NCBI GenBank assembly: GCA_037976565.1
Contig: CP137682.1
Span: forward strand, 4,896,827-4,960,826
From: Mesocentrotus franciscanus
Lineage: Eukaryota; Echinodermata; Echinoidea; Camarodonta; Strongylocentrotidae
DNA: 64,000 nucleotides
Direction: 5' to 3'
A model generated the notes under the pieces. The model saw nothing but the letters and a program-made list of their open reading frames with translations, was not told the DNA's origin and searched no databases. Position numbers and translations under genes: made by a program. Positions 1 through 11,899 of this stretch are shown here, one piece after another (position 1 is the first letter of the stretch; each line of letters begins with the position of its first letter).

Positions 1-3000
1 ACCTCTTCGTCCCTCTCTCCTTCTCTTTCCCAACTGTCTTCCCTCCTCATTTCTTTTCTATCCACCTTACCTCTTCGCCCCTCTTCTTCTCTTTCCCAAC
101 TGTCTTCCCTCCTCATTCCTTTTCTATCTACCTAACCTCTTCGCCCCTCTTCTTCTCTTTCCCAACTGTCTTCCCTCCTCATTCCTTTTTTATCTACCTA
201 ACCTCTTCGCCCCTCTTCTTCTCTTTCCCAACTGTCTTCCCTCCTCATTCCTTTTCTATCTACCTAACCTCTCGCCCCTCTTCTTCTCTTTCCAACTGTC
301 TTCCCTCCTCATTCATTTTCTATCTACCTTACCTCTTCGCCCCTCTTCTTCTCTTTCCCAACTGTCTTCCCTCCTCATTCCTTTTCTATCTACCTAACCT
401 CTTAGCCCCTCTTCCTCTCTTTCCCAACTGTCTTCCATCCTCATTCCTTTTCTATCCACCTAACCTCTTCGCCCCTCTTCTTCTCTTTCCCAACTGTCTT
501 CCCTCCTCATTCCTTTTCTATCTACCTAACCTCTTCGCCCCTCTTCTCTTTCCCAACTGTCTTCCCTCCTCATTCCTTTTCTATCTACCTTACCTCTTCG
601 CCCCTCTTCTTCTCTTTCCCAACTGTCTTCCCTCCTCATTCCTTTTCTATCTACCTTATCTCTTCGCCCCTCTCCTTCTCTTTCCTAACTGTCTTCCCTC
701 CTCATTCCTTTTCTATCTACCTTACCTCTTCGCCCCTCTTCTTCTCTTTCCCAACTGTCTTCCCTCCTCATTCCTTTTCTATCCACCTTACCTCTTCGCC
801 CCTCTTCTTCTCTTTCCCAACTGTCTTCCCTCCTCATTCCTTTTCTATCTACCTTACCTCTTCGCCCCTCTTCTTCTCTTTCCCAACTGTCTTCCCTCCT
901 CATTCCTTTTCTATCTACCTTATCTCTTCGCCCCTCTCCTCTCTTTCCTAACTGTCTTACCTCCTCATTCCTTTTCTATCTACCTTATCTCTTCGCCCCT
1001 CTTCTTCTCTTTCCCAACTGTCTTCCCTCCTCATTCCTTTTCTATCTACCTTACCTCTTCGCCCCTCTTCTTCTTTTCCAACTGTCTACCTCCTCATTCC
1101 TTTTCTATCTACCTTATCTCTTCGCCCCTCTCCTTCTCTTTCCTAACTGTCTTCCCTCCTCATTCCTTTTCTATCTACCTTACCTCTTCGCCCCTCTTCT
1201 CTTTCCTAACTGTCTTCCCTCCTCATTCCTTTTCTATCTACCTTACCTCTTCGCCCCTCTTCTTCTCTTTCCCAACTGTCTTCCCTCCTCATTCCTTTTC
1301 TATCTACCTTACCTCTTCGCCCCTCTTCTTCTCTTTCCCAACTGTCTTCCCTCCTCATTCCTTTTCTATCTACCTTACCTCTTCGCCCCTCTTCTTCTCT
1401 TTCCCAACTGTCTTCCCTCCTCATTCCTTTTCTATCTACCTACCTCTCTGCGCCCCTCTTCTTCTCTTTCCAACTGTCTTCCCTCCTCATTCCTTTTCTA
1501 TCTACCTTACCTCTTCGCCCCTCTTCTTCTCTTTCCCAACTGTCTTCCCTCCTCATTCCTTTTCTATCTACCTAACCTCTTCGCCCCTCTTCTTCTCTTT
1601 CCCAACTGTCTTCCCTCCTCATTCCTTTTCTATCCACCTAACCTCTTCGCCCCTCTTCTTCTCTTTCCCAACTGTCTTCCCTCCTCATTCCTTTTCTATC
1701 TACCTAACCTCTTCGCCCCTCTTCTTCTCTTTCCCAACTGTCTTCCCTCCTCATTCCTTTTCTATCCACCTTACCTCTTCGCCCCTCTTCTTCTCTTTCC
1801 CAACTGTCTTCCCTCCTCATTCCTTTTCTATCTACCTTACCTCTTCGCCCCTCTTCTTCTCTTTCCCAACTGTCTTCCCTCCTCATTCCTTTTCTATCTA
1901 CCTTACCTCTTCGCCCCTCTTCTTCTCTTTCCCAACTGTCTTCCCTCCTCATTCCTTTTCTATCCACCTTACCTCTTCGCCCCTCTTCTTCTCTTTCCCA
2001 ACTGTCTTCCCTCCTCATTCCTTTTCTATCTACCTTACCTCTTCGCCCCTCTTCTTCTCTTTCCCAACTGTCTTCCCTCCTCATTCCTTTTCTATCTACC
2101 TTATCTCTTCGCCCCTCTCTTCTCTTTCCTAACTGTCTTACCTCCTCATTCCTTTTCTATCTACCTTATCTCTTCGCCCCTCTTCTTCTCTTTCCCAACT
2201 GTCTTCCCTCCTCATTCCTTTTCTATCTACCTTACCTCTTCGCCCCTCTTCTTCTCTTTTCCAACTGTCTTACCTCCTCATTCCTTTTCTATCTACCTTA
2301 TCTCTTCGCCCCTCTCCTTCTCTTTCCCAACTGTCTTCCCTCCTCATTCCTTTTCTATCTACCTTACCTCTTCGCCCCTCTTCTTCTCTTTCCTAACTGT
2401 CTTCCCTCCCATTCCTTTTCTATCTACCTTACCTCTTCGCCCCTCTTCTTCTCTTTCCCAACTGTCTTCCCTCCTCATTCCTTTTCTATCTACCTTACCT
2501 CTTCGCCCCTCTTCTTCTCTTTCCCAACTGTCTTCCCTCCTCATTTCTTTTCTATCTACCTTACCTCTTCGCCCCTCTTCTTCTCTTTCCCAACTGTCTT
2601 CCCTCCTCATTCCTTTTCTATCTACCTAACCTCTTCGTCCCTCTCCTTCTCTTTCCCAACTGTCTTCCCTCCTCATTTCTTTTCTATCTACCTTACCTCT
2701 TCGCCCCTCTTCTTCTCTTTCCCAACTGTCTTCCCTCCTCATTCCTTTTCTATCTACCTTACCTCTTCGCCCCTCTTCTTCTCTTTCCCAACTGTCTTCC
2801 CTCCTCATTCCTTTTCTATCTACCTAACCTCTTCCCTCTCTTCTTCTCTTTCCCAACTGTCTTCCCTTCTCATTTCTTTTCTATCCACCTTACCTCTTCG
2901 CCCCTCTTCTTCTCTTTCCCAACTGTCTTCCCTCCTCATTCCTTTTCTATCTACCTAACCTCTTCGCCCCTCTTCTTCTCTTTCCCAACTGTCTTCCCTC

Positions 3001-6000
3001 CTCATTCCTTTTCTATCTACCTAACCTCTTCGCCCCTCTTCTTCTCTTTCCCAACTGTCTTCCCTCCTCATTCCTTTTCTATCTACCTTACCTCTTCGCC
3101 CCTCTTCTTCTCTTTCCCAACTGTCTTCCCTCCTCATTCCTTTTCTATCTACCTAACCTCTTAGCCCCTCTTCCTCTCTTTCCCAACTGTCTTCCCTCCT
3201 CATTCCTTTTCTATCCACCTTACCTCTTCGCCCCTCTTCTTCTCTTTCCCAACTGTCTTCCCTCCTCATTCCTTTTCTATCTACCTTACCTCTTCGCCCC
3301 TCTTCTTCTCTTTCCCAACTGTCTTCCCTCCTCATTCCTTTTCTATCTACCTAACCTCTTCGTCCCTCTCCTTCTCTTTCCCAACTGTCTTCCCTTCTCA
3401 TTTCTTTTCTATCCACCTTACCTCTTCGCCCCTCTTCTTCTCTTTCCCAACTGTCTTCCCTCCTCATTTCCTTTTCTATCCACCTTACCTCTTCGCCCCT
3501 CTTCTTCTCTTTCCCAACTGTCTTCCCTCCTCATTCCTTTTCTATCTACCTTACCTCTTCGCCCCTCTTCTTCTCTTTCCCAACTGTCTTCCCTCCTCAT
3601 TCCTTTCCTATCTACCTTACCTCTTCGCCCCTCTTCTTCTCTTTCCCAACTGTCTTCCCTCCTCATTCCTTTTCTATCTACCTTATCTCTTCGCCCCTCT
3701 CCTTCTCTTTCCCAACTGTCTTCCCTCCTCATTCCTTTTCTATCTACCTTATCTCTTCGCCCCTCTCTTCTCTTTCCTAACTGTCTTCCCTCCTCATTCC
3801 TTTTCTATCTACCTAACCTCTTCGCCCCTCTTCTTCTCTTTCCCAACTGTCTTCCCTCCTCATTCCTTTTCTATCTACCTTACCTCTTCGCCCCTCTTCT
3901 TCTCTTTTCCAACTGTCTTCCCTCCTCATTCCTTTTCTATCTACCTTATCTCTTCGCCCCTCTCCTTCTCTTTCCTAACTGTCTTCCCTCCTTATTCCTT
4001 TTCTATCTACCTTACCTCTTCGCCCCTCTTCTTCTCTTTCCTAACTGTCTTCCCTCCTCATTCCTTTTCTATCTACCTTACCTCTTCGCCCCTCTTCTTC
4101 TCTTTCCCAACTGTCTTCCCTCCTCATTCCTTTTCTATCTACCTTACCTCTTCGCCCCTCTTCTTCTCTTTCCCAACTGTCTTCCCTCCTCATTTCTTTT
4201 CTATCTACCTTACCTCTTCGCCCCTCTTCTTCTCTTTCCCAACTGTCTTCCCTCCTCATTCCTTTTCTATCTACCTAACCTCTTCGTCCCTCTCCTTTCT
4301 CTTTCCCAACTGTCTTCCCTCCTCATTTCTTTTCTATCCACCTTACCTCTTCGCCCCTCTTCTTCTCTTTCCCAACTGTCTTCCCTCCTCATTCCTTTTC
4401 TATCTACCTAACCTCTTCGCCCCTCTTCTTCTCTTTCCCAACTGTCTTCCCTCCTCATTCCTTTTCTATCTACCTAACCTCTTCGCCCCTCTTCTTCTCT
4501 TTCCCAACTGTCTTCCCTCCTCATTCCTTTTCTATTTACCTAACATCTCTGCGCCCCTCTTCTTCTCTTTCCAACTGTCTTCCCTCCTCATTCATTTTCT
4601 ATCTACCTTACCTCTTCGCCCCTCTTCTTCTCTTTCCCAACTGTCTTCCCTCCTCATTCCTTTTCTATCTACCTAACCTCTTCGCCCCTCTTCTTCTCTT
4701 TCCCAACTGTCTTCCCTCCTCATTCCTTTTCTATCCACCTAACCTCTTCGCCCCTCTTCTTCTCTTTCCCAACTGTCTTCCCTCCTCATTCCTTTTCTAT
4801 TTACCTAACCTCTTCGCCCCTCTTCTTCTCTTTCCCAACTGTCTTCCCTCCTCATTCCTTTCCTATCCACCTTACCTCTTCGCCCCTCTTCTTCTCTTTC
4901 CCAACTGTCTTCCCTCCTCATTCCTTTTCTATCTACCTTATCTCTTCGCCCCTCTCCTTCTCTTTCCTAACTGTCTTCCCTCCTCATTCCTTTTCTATCT
5001 ACCTTACCTCTTCGCCCCTCTTCTTCTCTTTCCTAACTGTCTTCCCTCCTCATTCCTTTTCTATCTACCTTACCTCTTCGCCCCTCTTCTTCTTTTTCCC
5101 AACTGTCTTCCCTCCTCATTCCTTTTCTATCTACCTTACCTCTTCGCCCCTCTTCTTCTCTTTCCCAACTGTCTTCCCTCCTCATTCCTTTTCTATCTAC
5201 CTTATCTCTTCGCCCCTCTCCTTCTCTTTCCTAACTGTCTTACCTCCTCATTCCTTTTCTATCTACCTTATCTCTTCGCCCCTCTTCTTCTCTTTCCCAA
5301 CTGTCTTCCCTCCTCATTCCTTTTCTATCTACCTTACCTCTTCGCCCCTCTTCTTCTCTTTTCCAACTGTCTTACCTCCTCATTCCTTTTCTATCTACCT
5401 TATCTCTTCGCCCCTCTCCTTCTCTTTCCTAACTGTCTTCCCTCCTCATTCCTTTTCTATCTACCTTACCTCTTCGCCCCTCTTCTTCTCTTTCCTAACT
5501 GTCTTCCCTCCCATTCCTTTTCTATCTACCTTACCTCTTCGCCCCTCTTCTTCTCTTTCCCAACTGTCTTCCCTCCTCATTCCTTTTCTATCTACCTTAC
5601 CTCTTCGCCCCTCTTCTTCTCTTTCCCAACTGTCTTCCCTCCTCATTTCCTTTTCTATCTACCTTACCTCTTCGCCCCTCTTCTTCTCTTTCCCAACTGT
5701 CTTCCCTCCTCATTCCTTTTCTATCTACCTAACCTCTTCGTCCCTCTCTTCTTCTCTTTCCCAACTGTCTTCCCTCCTCATTTCTTTTCTATCCACCTTA
5801 CCTCTTCGCCCCTCTTCTTCTCTTTCCCAACTGTCTTCCCTCCTCATTCCTTTTCTATCTACCTTACCTCTTCGCCCCTCTTCTTCTCTTTCCCAACTGT
5901 CTTCCCTCCTCATTCCTTTTCTATCTACCTTACCTCTTCGCCCCTCTTCTTCTCTTTCCCAACTGTCTTCCCTCCTCATTCCTTTTCTATCTACCTAACC

Positions 6001-9000
6001 TCTTCGCCCCTCTTCTTCTCTTTCCCAACTGTCTTCCCTCCTCATTCCTTTTCTATCTACCTAACCTCTTCGCCCCTCTTCTTCTCTTTCCAACTGTCTT
6101 CCCTCCTCATTCCTTTTCTATCTACCTTACCTCTTCGCCCCTCTTCTTCTCTTTCCCAACTGTCTTCCCTCCTCATTCCTTTTCTATCTACCTAACCTCT
6201 TCGCCCCTCTTCCTCTCTTTCCCAACTGTCTTCCATCCTCATTCCTTTTCTATCCACCTTACCTCTTCGCCCCTCTTCTTCTCTTTCCCAACTGTCTTCC
6301 CTCCTCATTCCTTTTCTATCCACCTTACCTCTTCGCCCCTCTTCTTCTCTTTCCCAACTGTCTTCCCTCCTCATTCCTTTTCTATCTACCTTATCTCTTC
6401 GCCCCTCTCCTTCTCTTTCCTAACTGTCTTCCCTCCTCATTCCTTTTCTATCTACCTTACCTCTTCGCCCCTCTTCTTCTCTTTCCTAACTGTCTTCCCT
6501 CCCCATTCCTTTTCTATCCACCTTACCTCTTCGCCCCTCTTCTTCTCTTTCCCAACTGTCTTCCCTCCTCATTCCTTTTCTATCTACCTTACCTCTTCGC
6601 CCCTCTTCTTCTCTTTCCCAACTGTCTTCCCTCCTCATTCCTTTTCTATCTACCTTATCTCTTCGCCCCTCTCCTTCTCTTTCCTAACTGTCTTACCTCC
6701 TCATTCCTTTTCTATCTACCTTATCTCTTCGCCCCTCTTCTTCTCTTTCCCAACTGTCTTCCCTCCTCATTCCTTTTCTATCTACCTTACCTCTTCGCCC
6801 CTCTTCTTCTCTTTCCAACTGTCTTACCTCCTCATTCCTTTTCTATCTACCTTATCTCTTCGCCCCTCTCCTTCTCTTTCCTAACTGTCTTCCCTCCTCA
6901 TTCCTTTTCTATCTACCTTACCTCTTCGCCCCTCTTCTTCTCTTTCCTAACTGTCTTCCCTCCCATTCCTTTTCTATCTACCTTACCTCTTCGCCCCTCT
7001 TCTTCTCTTTCCCAACTGTCTTCCCTCCTCATTCTTTTCTATCCACCTTACCTCTTCGCCCCTCTTCTTCTCTTTCCCAACTGTCTTCCCTCCTCATTCC
7101 TTTTCTATCTACCTAACCTCTTCGTCCCTCTCTTCTCTTTCCCAACTGTCTTCCCTCCTCATTTCTTTTCTATCCACCTTACCTCTTCGCCCCTCTTCTT
7201 CTCTTTCCCAACTGTCTTCCCTCCTCATTCCTTTTCTATCTACCTTACCTCTTCGCCCCTCTTCTTCTCTTTCCCAACTGTCTTCCCTCCTCATTCCTTT
7301 TCTATCTACCTAACCTCTTCGTCCCTCTCCTTCTCTTTCCCAACTGTCTTCCCTCCTCATTTCTTTTCTATCCACCTTACCTCTTCGCCCCTCTTCTTCT
7401 CTTTCCCAACTGTCTTCCCTCCTCATTTCTTTTCTATCTACCTTACCTCTTCGCCCCTCTTCTTCTCTTTCCCAACTGTCTTCCCTCCTCATTCCTTTTC
7501 TATCTACCTTACCTCTTCGCCCCTCTTCTTCTCTTTCCCAACTGTCTTCCCTCCTCATTCCTTTTCTATCTACCTTACCTCTTCGCCCCTCTTCTTCTCT
7601 TTCCCAACTGTCTTCCCTCCTCATTCCTTTTCTATCTACCTTACCTCTTCGCCCCTCTTCTTCTCTTTCCCAACTGTCTTCCCTCCTCATTCCTTTTCTA
7701 TCTACCTTACCTCTTCGCCCCTCTTCTTCTCTTTCCCAACTGTCTTCCCTCCTCATTCCTTTTCTATCTACCTTACCTCTTCGCCCCTCTTCTTCTCTTT
7801 CCCAACTGTCTTCCCTCCTCATTTCTTTTCTATCTACCTTACCTCTTCGCCCCTCTTCTTCTCTTTCCCAACTGTCTTCCCTCCTCATTCCTTTTCTATC
7901 TACCTTACCTCTTCGCCCCTCTTCTTCTCTTTCCCAACTGTCTTCCCTCCTCATTCCTTTTCTATCTACCTTACCTCTTCGCCCCTCTTCTTCTCTTTCC
8001 CAACTGTCTTCCCTCCTCATTCCTTTTCTATCTACCTTACCTCTTCGCCCCTCTTCTTCTCTTTCCCAACTGTCTTCCCTCCTCATTCCTTTTCTATCTA
8101 CCTTACCTCTTCGCCCCTCTTCTTCTCTTTCCCAACTGTCTTCCCTCCTCATTCCTTTTCTATCTACCTTACCTCTTCGTCCCTCTTCTTCTCTTTCCCA
8201 ACTGTCTTCCCTCCTCATTCCTTTTCTATCTACCTTACCTCTTCGCCCCTCTTCTTCTCTTTCCCAACTGTCTTCCCTCCTCATTCCTTTTCTATCTACC
8301 TTACCTCTTCGCCCCTCTTCTTCTCTTTCCCAACTGTCTTCCCTCCTCATTCCTTTTCTATCTACCTTACCTCTTCGCCCCTCTTCTTCTCTTTCCCAAC
8401 TGTCTTCCCTCCTCATTCCTTTTCTATCTACCTTACCTCTTCGCCCCTCTTCTTCTCTTTCCCAACTGTCTTCCCTCCTCATTCCTTTTCTATCTACCTT
8501 ACCTCTTCGCCCCTCTTCTTCTCTTTCCCAACTGTCTTCCCTCCTCATTCCTTTTCTATCTACCTTACCTCTTCGCCCCTCTTCTTCTCTTTCCCAACTG
8601 TCTTCCCTCCTCATTCCTTTTCTATCTACCTTACCTCTTCGCCCCTCTTCTTCTCTTTCCTAACTGTCTTCCCTCCTCATTCCTTTTCTATCTACCTTAC
8701 CTCTTCGCCCCTCTTCTTCTCTTTCCTAACTGTCTTCCCTCCTCATTCCTTTTCTATCTACCTTACCTCTTCGCCCCTCTTCTTCTCTTTCCCAACTGTC
8801 TTCCCTCCTCATTCCTTTTCTATCTACCTAACCTCTTCGCCCCTCTTCTTCTCTTTCCCAACTGTCTTCCCTCCTCATTCCTTTTCTATCTACCTTACCT
8901 CTTCGCCCCTCTTCTTCTCTTTCCCAACTGTCTTCCCTCCTCATTCCTTTTCTATCTACCTAACCTCTTCGCCCCTCTTCTTCTCTTTCCCAACTGTCTT

Positions 9001-11885
9001 CCCTCCTCATTTCTTTTCTATCCACCTTACCTCTTCGCCCCTCTTCTTCTCTTTCCCAACTGTCTTCCCTCCTCATTCCTTTTCTATCTACCTAACCTCT
9101 TCGTCCCTCTCCTTCTCTTTCCCAACTGTCTTCCCTCCTCATTTCTTTTCTATCCACCTTACCTCTTCGCCCCTCTTCTTCTCTTTCCCAACTGTCTTCC
9201 CTCCTCATTTCTTTTCTATCCACCTTACCTCTTCGCCCCTCTTCTTCTCTTTCCCAACTGTCTTCCCTCCTCATTCCTTTTCTATCTACCTTACCTCTTC
9301 GCCCCTCTCCTTCTCTTTCCCAACTGTCTTCCCTCCTCATTTCTTTTCTATCCACCTTACTCTTCGCCCCTCTTCTTCTCTTTCCCAACTGTCTTCCCTC
9401 CTCATTCCTTTTCTATCTACCTTACCTCTTCGCCCCTCTTCTTCTCTTTCCCAACTGTCTTCCCTCCTCATTCCTTTTCTATCTACCTAACCTCTTCGCC
9501 CCTCTTCTTCTCTTTCCCAACTGTCTTCCCTCCTCATTCCTTTTCTATCTACCTTATCTCTTCGCCCCTCTTCTTCTCTTTCCCAACTGTCTTCCCTCCT
9601 CATTCCTTTTCTATCTACCTTAACTCTTCGCCCCTCTTCTTCTCTTTCCCAACTGTCTTCCCTCCTCATTTCTTTTCTATCCACCTTAACTCTTCGCCCC
9701 TCTTCTTCTCTTTCCCAACTGTCTTCCCTCCTCATTCCTTTTCTATCTACCTTACCTCTTCGCCCCTCTCCTTCTCTTTCCCAACTGTCTTCCCTCCTCA
9801 TTTCTTTTCTATCTACCTTAACTCTTCGCCCCTCTTCTTCTCTTTCCCAACTGTCTTACCTCCTCATTCCTTTTCTATCTACCTTACCTCTTCGCCCCTC
9901 TCCTTCTCTTTCCCAACTGTCTTACCTCCTCATTTCTTTTCTATCCACCTTAACTCTTCGCCCCTCTTCTTCTCTTTCCCAACTGTCTTCCCTCCTCATT
10001 CCTTTTCTATCTACCTTACCTCTTCGCCCCTCTCCTTCTCTTTCCCAACTGTCTTCCCTCCTCATTTCTTTTCTATCTACCTTATCTCTTCGCCCCTCTT
10101 CTTCTCTTTCCCAACTGTCTTCCCTCCTCATTTCTTTTCTATCTACCTTAACTCTTCGCCCCTCTTCTTCTCTTTCCCAACTGTCTTCCCTCCTCATTCC
10201 TTTTCTATCTACCTTACCTCTTCGCCCCTCTCCTTCTCTTTCCCAACTGTCTTCCCTCCTCATTTCTTTTCTATCTACCTTAACTCTTCGCCCCTCTTCT
10301 TCTCTTTCCCAACTGTCTTCCCTCCTCATTCCTTTTCTATCTACCTTACCTCTTCGCCCCTCTCCTTCTCTTTCCCAACTGTCTTCCCTCCTCATTCCTT
10401 TTCTATCTACCTTACCTCTTCGCCCCTCTTCTTCTCTTTCCCAACTGTCTTCCCTCCTCATTCCTTTTCTATCTACCTAACCTCTTCGTCCCTCTCTTCT
10501 CTTTCCCAACTGTCTTCCCTCCTCATTTCTTTTCTATCTACCTTACCTCTTCGCCCCTCTTCTTCTCTTTCCCAACTGTCTTCCCTCCTCATTCCTTTTC
10601 TATCTACCTTAACTCTTCGCCCCTCTTCTTCTCTTTCCCAACTGTCTTCCCTCCTCATTCCTTTTCTATCTACCTTACCTCTTCGCCCCTCTTCTTCTCT
10701 TTCCTAACTGTCTTCCCTCCTCATTCCTTTTCTATCTACCTTACCTCTTCGCCCCTCTTCTTCTCTTTCCCAACTGTCTTCCCTCCTCATTCCTTTTCTA
10801 TCTACCTAACCTCTTCGTCCCTCTCCTTCTCTTTCCCAACTGTCTTCCCTCCTCATTCTTTTCTATCTACCTTACCTCTTCGCCCCTCTTCTTCTCTTTC
10901 CCAACTGTCTTCCCTCCTCATTCCTTTTCTATCTACCTAACCTCTTCGTCCCTCTCCTTCTCTTTCCCAACTGTCTTCCCTCCTCATTTTTTTCTATCTA
11001 CCTTACCTCTTCGCCCCTCTTCTTCTCTTTCCCAACTGTCTTCCCTCCTCATTCCTTTTCTATCTACCTTACCTCTTCGCCCCTCTTCTTCTCTTTCCCA
11101 ACTGTCTTCCCTCCTCATTCCTTTTCTATCTACCTAACCTCTTCGTCCCTCTCCTTTTCTTTCCCAACTGTCTTTCCTCCTCATTTCTTTTCTATCTACC
11201 TTACCTCTTCGCCCCTCTTCATCTCTTTCTCAACTGTCTTCCCTCCTCATTTCTTTTCTATCTACCTTACCTCTTCGCCCCTCTTCTTCTCTTTCCCAAC
11301 TGTCTTCCCTCCTCATTCCTTTTCTATCTACCTTACCTCTTCGCCCCTCTCCTTCTCTTTCCTAACTGTCTTCCCTCCTCATTCCTTTTCTATCTACCTT
11401 ACCTCTTCGCCCCTCTTCTTCTCTTTCCCAACTGTCTTCCCTCCTCATTTCTTTTCTATCTACCTTACCTCTTCGCCCCTCTTCTTCTTTTTCCCAACTG
11501 TCTTCCCTCCTCATTCCTTTTCTATCTACCTAACCTCTTCGTCCCTCTCTTCTCTTTCCCAACTGTCTTCCCTCCTCATTTATTTTCTATCTACCTTACC
11601 TCTTCGCCCCTCTTCTTCTCTTTCCCAACTGTCTTCCCTCCTCATTTCTTTTCTATCTACCTTACCTCTTCGTCCCTCTCCTTCTCTTTCCCAACTGTCT
11701 TCCCTCCTCATTTCTTTTCTATCCACCTTATCTCTTCGCCCCTCTTCTTCTCTTTCCCAACTGTCTTCCCTCCTCATTCCTTTTCTATCTACCTTACCTC
11801 TTCGTCCCTCTCCTTTTCTTTCCCAACTGTCTTCCCTCCTCATTCCTTTTCTATCTACCTTACCTCTTCGCCCCTCTTCTTCTCT
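1..11885. repeat. 66-bp satellite array, about 180 copies
   Basis: A head-to-tail array of a 66-bp unit fills the first 11.9 kb and is cut by the left window edge. The plus strand is almost all C and T, with one CpG per unit (in CTCTTCGCCCC). On the minus strand the unit is 22 codons without a stop, beginning MRREDSWEREEE and ending KVDRKG, so clean stretches look like long ORFs; the longest is 7,310-8,614 (434 codons). Common variants turn the GGT AAG of one unit into GGT TAG, and scattered 1-4 base indels shift the frame. That, with no visible start context, splice site or flanking exon, argues for satellite rather than gene. Homogeneity is highest at about 7,430-8,650. The array decays at 11,885-11,900 into unique AT-rich DNA. 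Confidence 0.95.
1445..5520. repeat. 3,102-bp higher-order repeat within the satellite
   Basis: Rare variants recur at a fixed distance. CTCTGCGCCCC occurs at 1,445 and 4,547, and the one-base-short GTCTTCCCTCCCATTCC occurs at 2,399 and 5,501. Both pairs are 3,102 bp apart, which is exactly 47 units of 66 bp. A third copy of the second marker at 6,953 lies 1,452 bp (22 units) further on. This shows block duplications of many units, not only unit-by-unit slippage. Confidence 0.8.
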
Positions 11886-11899
11886 CTTTGTCACTCTTG

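Noticed and set aside
7310..8614. 434-codon minus-strand ORF
   Set aside because: It is twenty near-identical copies of the 66-bp satellite unit; neighbouring copies have frameshifts and in-frame TAG variants, and there is no gene context.
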